Source of the DNA: an uncultured Rhodopila sp.
GTDB lineage: Bacteria; Pseudomonadota; Alphaproteobacteria; Acetobacterales; Acetobacteraceae
Assembly: GCF_903944925.1 (NCBI RefSeq)
Contig: NZ_CAJATU010000110.1
Location: forward strand, 1 to 64,000
Direction: 5' to 3'
DNA length: 64,000 nt
Positions 62,391 through 64,000 of the stretch are shown one piece after another. The notes beneath the pieces are model-generated. The model searched no databases, had not been told where the DNA came from, and worked only from the letters and a program-made list of their open reading frames with translations. Each line of letters starts with the position of its first letter. Within the stretch, counting starts at the first letter, position 1. A program made the translations under genes and the position numbers.

Positions 62391-63728
62391 TCAGCGCGCG
62401 CCGTCGCGGAACAGCACCACGCGCACCGTCGCCATCAGGATGCTCAGGTCGAGCCAGACCGAGCGGTGCTTCACGTAATAGAGGTCGTAGGCCAGTTTCT
62501 CGCGCGCATCCTCGACCGATGCGCCATAGGGGAAGTTGACCTGCGCCCAGCCGGTCAGGCCCGGTTTGACATAGGTCCGCTGGTGATAGAACGGGATCGC
62601 CTCGGCCAGTTGCCGGACGAAGTGCGGGCGCTCCGGCCGCGGTCCCACCAGGCTCATTTCACCGCGGATGATGTTTACCAGTTGCGGCAGTTCATCGATG
62701 CGCGAGGCGCGGATGATGCGGCCGACAGGGGTGATGCGCGGGTCCTGCTCCTGCGCCCAGCGCGGATTGCCGCAGGCCTCGGCATCGGCGGTCATGCTGC
62801 GGAACTTCAGCATCGTGAAGGTTTCGCCGAACCGGCCGATGCGCTTTTGCCGGTAGAACACCGGTCCCGGGCTGTCGAGCTTGATCGCCAGCGCGGCGGC
62901 GCTCATCAGCGGCAGGGTCAGCAGCAGGATGACGATACCGATGACAATGTCGCAGAGCCGCTTGAGCGCCGCGGAGCCCGGGCCGCGGGCGAAGCCCTCT
63001 CCGGCGAGCAGGCCGGCGGCGGTGAGCGAGCCGAGATCGATGCGGCCGAGATAGCGGTCGTGGAATGCCGCGACGCTGTGCACCGGCAGGCCGCGCAGCT
63101 TGCAGTCGAGCATCGCCGCGGCGGTGTGCTCGTCCAAGCCGGATGCGATCACGACGCCCCAGACGCCCTGCCGGCGCAGTGCCGGCCAGGAGGCGTCGCC
63201 GCCCGGCACGGCCGCGAGCGAGAAGGTGCGTCCCCGGCGGCATTGCAAAGCGGCCTTGAATGCGGCCGCGTCATGCGTGCTGCCCAGCAGCAGGATCGGC
63301 CTGACCATGGCGTTGCGGATGATATCGAGGCCCCAGGCGACGCGGATCAGGGTCATGGTGGCGAGGCCGGCGGCGCACAGCCGGGCGGTCTGCAAGGCGC
63401 GGTCGAGGGTCAGGCTGCCGCCGAACACCAGCAGGACGGCGAAGATCAGTCCGGCGGCGAGGCAGGTCGCCGGCAGCAGGCGCCCGCGGTCGAAGCAGAC
63501 TTCCGGCTGGTACAGGCCGATGGGCAGGGCGACGACGCCGATGGCCAGCGCGAGCAGGGCGGCGGGCGCGACGGCGGCTCCGGGCAGCGCGCCGAGGCTG
63601 GCGAGCATCCAGTCCGGCGCGCCGGACAACGTCATGATGATGTAGATGACAAGGAACGACAACGCGAGCTCGACCAGGCCGAGGACGGCCATTTCGCGGG
63701 GCACGTAGTGTGCCAGTGCGCGCTGCAT
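62391..63728 (-). CDS. XrtA/PEP-CTERM-associated polyprenyl glycosylphosphotransferase
   Basis: 445 residues. The N-terminal half has four to five membrane helices and a NAD-like middle domain (RPILLLGSTHDAAAFKAALQ). The C-terminal bacterial sugar-transferase domain includes KRLCDIVIGIVILLLTLPLM, the PVFYRQKRIGRFGETFTMLK loop, and ELPQLVNIIRGEMSLVGPRP. It loads the first sugar onto undecaprenyl phosphate to start the exopolysaccharide. ATG at 63728 has AAAGGA upstream and is preferred to 63875. First gene of the prs run. Confidence 0.92.
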   Translation of the reverse strand: MQRALAHYVPREMAVLGLVELALSFLVIYIIMTLSGAPDWMLASLGALPGAAVAPAALLALAIGVVALPIGLYQPEVCFDRGRLLPATCLAAGLIFAVLLVFGGSLTLDRALQTARLCAAGLATMTLIRVAWGLDIIRNAMVRPILLLGSTHDAAAFKAALQCRRGRTFSLAAVPGGDASWPALRRQGVWGVVIASGLDEHTAAAMLDCKLRGLPVHSVAAFHDRYLGRIDLGSLTAAGLLAGEGFARGPGSAALKRLCDIVIGIVILLLTLPLMSAAALAIKLDSPGPVFYRQKRIGRFGETFTMLKFRSMTADAEACGNPRWAQEQDPRITPVGRIIRASRIDELPQLVNIIRGEMSLVGPRPERPHFVRQLAEAIPFYHQRTYVKPGLTGWAQVNFPYGASVEDAREKLAYDLYYVKHRSVWLDLSILMATVRVVLFRDGAR

Positions 63729-64000
63729 CAAAGCTGTCCTTTCAACCCGCCCGTTCGGTTTTTTTAGACTCGACGCAGCGTCCCGGCGCGGCGGGCTCTG
63801 TCGATCTGGTGCAATCCGCTGCCGGCCCCAAGCGATAACCGACAGGAACGTTACATATTCCAGCATGCCGGTCAACGGAATTTCGAATTAATCATTTATG
63901 TTTCATAATATTGACAATGAAATTATTGTCTCATATTTCGTAACTCAGTACATATTTTAAGACGCGGCGGCGCCCGGTTTTCAGCGGGCGTCCCAATTTG
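63729..64000. promoter_or_regulatory. AT-rich divergent promoter region
   Basis: Bases 63885-63960 are far more AT-rich than the rest. On the plus strand TTGACA (63911-63916) and TATTTC (63934-63939) are 17 bases apart, facing out of the window. On the minus strand TATTAT (63910-63905) has a weak GAGACA 17 bases upstream and would serve the glycosylphosphotransferase/prs operon. GACAAT...ATTGTC (63913-63930) forms a palindrome over both. Confidence 0.5.

Noticed and set aside
63729-63890. A sigma-54 promoter before the glycosylphosphotransferase gene
   Set aside because: CGGCAGCGGATTGC has the right elements, but its GG and GC are one base too close for the -24/-12 spacing.

Overview
The window is about 64 kb of GC-rich bacterial chromosome, best read as an alphaproteobacterium and most likely Acetobacteraceae-like. 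This rests on very GC-rich codon use, a homodimeric AceE pyruvate dehydrogenase followed by an E3 that carries its own lipoyl domains, dispersed GTCATGGCCGGG-type palindromes, and tandem small RNAs with an anti-Shine-Dalgarno loop. The taxonomic placement is inference.

Layout. 0-1 kb: a ccdAB-type toxin-antitoxin pair whose toxin 3' end is repeated in inverted orientation at the window edge. 1-6 kb: DUF2076 protein, two tandem predicted sRNAs, slipin, a glycosyltransferase, a CobW/COG0523 GTPase and a BrnA antitoxin whose BrnT partner is a frameshifted remnant. 6-12 kb: WD40, GNAT, HEAT-repeat, AhpD-like, SDR, class-I glutamine amidotransferase-like and Bcr/CflA efflux genes, ending at tRNA-Tyr. 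12-18 kb: a lower-GC methyltransferase next to the tRNA, a divergent enoyl-CoA hydratase/acyl-CoA dehydrogenase pair around a perfect 18-bp palindrome, a serine hydrolase, and a decayed HNH-like gene. 18-25 kb: truB-rpsO-pnp, then a FlgT-C-like/nitronate monooxygenase pair and a Uma2 endonuclease. 25-31 kb: cytochrome b561, a small exported protein, a thiolase, a coupled caspase-like protease plus alpha/beta-hydrolase operon, and a TrhA-type membrane protein. 31-38 kb: the aceE-aceF-lpdA pyruvate dehydrogenase operon. 38-40 kb: an RHH-fused MntA with a broken HepT, a decayed gene, and an unrecognised two-gene membrane/soluble pair. 40-49 kb: ppiD-trpE, a winged-helix-nucleotidyltransferase/HEPN-like pair, and tpiA, secG, pyrG. 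49-54 kb: acetate uptake (satP with a predicted FNR box; DUF485-actP-DUF294-exonuclease). 54-64 kb: glycosyltransferases and the prsK-prsR-prsT regulators of an XrtA/PEP-CTERM exopolysaccharide system.

Functionally the window mixes core housekeeping (translation, RNA turnover, CTP, triose phosphate, tryptophan, PDH) with two-carbon metabolism (acetate import, PDH, thiolase, acyl-CoA oxidation). Small accessory islets lie between the housekeeping blocks and contain at least four toxin-antitoxin-type modules in various states of decay. The candidates most worth follow-up are the tandem anti-SD sRNAs, the caspase/hydrolase operon with a palindromic operator, the 39.3-40.1 kb pair, and the RHH-MntA/broken-HepT locus.
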